DNA of 64,000 nt, taken from NCBI RefSeq assembly GCF_044003965.1, contig NZ_JBAWKC010000003.1, positions 372,001-436,000 of the forward strand, given 5' to 3'. Source of the stretch: Yeosuana aquiaggeris (GTDB taxonomy: Bacteria; Bacteroidota; Bacteroidia; Flavobacteriales; Flavobacteriaceae). Position numbers and translations under genes: made by a program. Positions 63,098 to 64,000 of this stretch are shown piece after piece (position 1 is the first letter of the stretch; every line of letters begins with the position of its first letter). The notes under the pieces were generated by a model. It ran no database searches and had not been told where the DNA came from. It was given only the letters and a program-made list of their open reading frames with translations.

Positions 63098-63853
63098 ATG
63101 CTTACAAAAAGAATCATTCCCTGTTTGGATATAAAAAATGGCAGAACTGTAAAAGGGGTCAATTTTGTAGATCTAAGAGATGCTGGTAATCCAGTGGAAT
63201 TAGCTAAGCAGTACGCTGATTTGGGTGCTGATGAATTAGTTTTTTTAGATATTTCAGCAACTTTAGAAGGCCGAGCAACCACTTTAGATATGGTGCTTCA
63301 TGTGGCAGAGCAGGTCAATATTCCTTTTACAGTGGGTGGTGGTATTTCGTCAATAGAAGATGTAGACGCCTTATTACAATGTGGTGCTGACAAAGTTTCT
63401 ATCAATTCTTCGGCTGTAAAAAGACCTGAATTGATTAATGAGTTGTCAAATAAATTTGGAAGCCAATGTGTGGTAGTGGCTATTGATGCCAAGCAAGTCG
63501 ATAATCATTGGAAAGTACATTTAGCAGGCGGAAGTATTCCAACAGAACTTGACTTATTTGAATGGGCTAAGGAAGTTGAGCAACGTGGTGCAGGCGAAAT
63601 TTTATTTACTTCAATGAATCATGACGGTACCAAAAATGGTTTTGCAAATGAAGCTTTGGCAAAATTATCTGAAGAGTTGAACATTCCCATTATAGCTTCA
63701 GGAGGCGCAGGTAATGTGCAACATTTTATTGACACTTTCAAGATAGGGAAAGCGGATGCGGCTTTGGCAGCAAGTGTGTTTCATTTTGGAGAAATAATGA
63801 TTCCAGAATTGAAAAAAGAATTAAAAAATAATAACATAGAAGTACGATTATAA
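63098..63853 (+). CDS. hisF: Imidazole glycerol phosphate synthase, cyclase subunit
   Basis: The 251-residue barrel protein begins MLTKRIIPCLDIKNGRTVKG with catalytic Asp11, and has FTVGGGISS, GAGEILFTSMNHDGTKNG (catalytic Asp) and IIASGGAGNVQHF. It pairs with HisH. Spacing from hisA is 15 bases. Confidence 0.97.
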   Translation: MLTKRIIPCLDIKNGRTVKGVNFVDLRDAGNPVELAKQYADLGADELVFLDISATLEGRATTLDMVLHVAEQVNIPFTVGGGISSIEDVDALLQCGADKVSINSSAVKRPELINELSNKFGSQCVVVAIDAKQVDNHWKVHLAGGSIPTELDLFEWAKEVEQRGAGEILFTSMNHDGTKNGFANEALAKLSEELNIPIIASGGAGNVQHFIDTFKIGKADAALAASVFHFGEIMIPELKKELKNNNIEVRL

Positions 63854-63861
63854 TTTAAATC

Positions 63862-64000
63862 ATGAAAATAAAATATAATAATGAAGGACTAGTGCCTGCT
63901 ATCATACAAGATGCCAAAACAAAGCATGTTTTAATGCTGGGATATATGAATGAGGAGGCCTTCCAAAAAACAGTATCTACCAAGCAAGTGACCTTTTTTA
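63862..64000 (+). CDS. hisI: Phosphoribosyl-AMP cyclohydrolase (partial, C-terminus off the right edge)
   Basis: From the ATG at 63862 the visible 46 codons read MKIKYNNEGLVPAIIQDAKT followed by HVLMLGYMNEEAFQKT, the conserved N-terminus of HisI. In this phylum it is commonly fused to the HisE pyrophosphohydrolase (hisIE), but the window ends before that could be seen. It is 8 bases after hisF and completes the operon order. Confidence 0.9.
   Translation, partial: MKIKYNNEGLVPAIIQDAKTKHVLMLGYMNEEAFQKTVSTKQVTFF

Overview
The window is a low-GC chromosomal segment from a member of the Bacteroidota, most likely a marine Flavobacteriaceae. The evidence is gene content: a PorX-type type IX secretion regulator, an LpxC-FabZ fusion, two LpxD paralogues, an outer-membrane beta-barrel protein with a carboxypeptidase-like N-terminal domain, and several -7 boxes of the form TAnnTTTG that are typical of the phylum. 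I saw no rRNA, tRNA, CRISPR array or intact insertion sequence.

Left region (1-34.2 kb): a large surface or exopolysaccharide locus. A truncated glycosyltransferase and a free-standing beta-helix lipoprotein come first. A long minus-strand run (26.9 kb down to 4.3 kb) then encodes, in transcription order, a UDP-HexNAc 4-epimerase, a UDP-HexNAc 6-dehydrogenase, a Wzx-like flippase, a PP-loop enzyme with a QueC-like cysteine site, a pyruvyltransferase, two glycosyltransferases and a hexapeptide acetyltransferase. It continues with two stand-alone adenylation enzymes, an acyl carrier protein, an MBOAT acyltransferase and an SGNH-like partner (together resembling a dlt operon), then an EpsG-like polymerase, three more glycosyltransferases, a CapK/PaaK-like enzyme and asparagine synthetase. 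Divergently, on the plus strand (27.9-34.2 kb), lie a sugar aminotransferase, a membrane-bound 4,6-dehydratase, the Wza-like export lipoprotein and the Wzc-like tyrosine kinase. The roughly 1 kb between the two arms carries REP/MITE-like repeats.

Middle region (34.3-47.4 kb): housekeeping and accessory genes. These are a small acidic protein, aroB, proline dehydrogenase, a second CapD-like SDR, a PglC-like initiating sugar phosphotransferase, alanine dehydrogenase, the beta-barrel protein, a small membrane protein preceded by an unlisted 47-residue secreted peptide gene, tsaE, porX and an HD-domain phosphohydrolase. A perfect palindrome upstream of the beta-barrel gene recurs, nearly intact, upstream of the small peptide gene, suggesting a shared regulator.

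Right region (47.4-64 kb): a lipid A cluster (lpxD, lpxC-fabZ, lpxA) with efp, a second lpxD-like gene and sucD, then fabG, a VWA-type membrane protein and a prohibitin-family protein. Last is a histidine operon hisG-D-C-B-H-A-F-I, cut by the right edge. It is preceded by a leader peptide with four consecutive His codons and a strong terminator hairpin, a classic attenuator.

The best candidates for undescribed biology are the dlt-like acyl-decoration module inside the polysaccharide locus, the QueC-like PP-loop protein in the same locus, and the small exported peptide with its palindromic operator.
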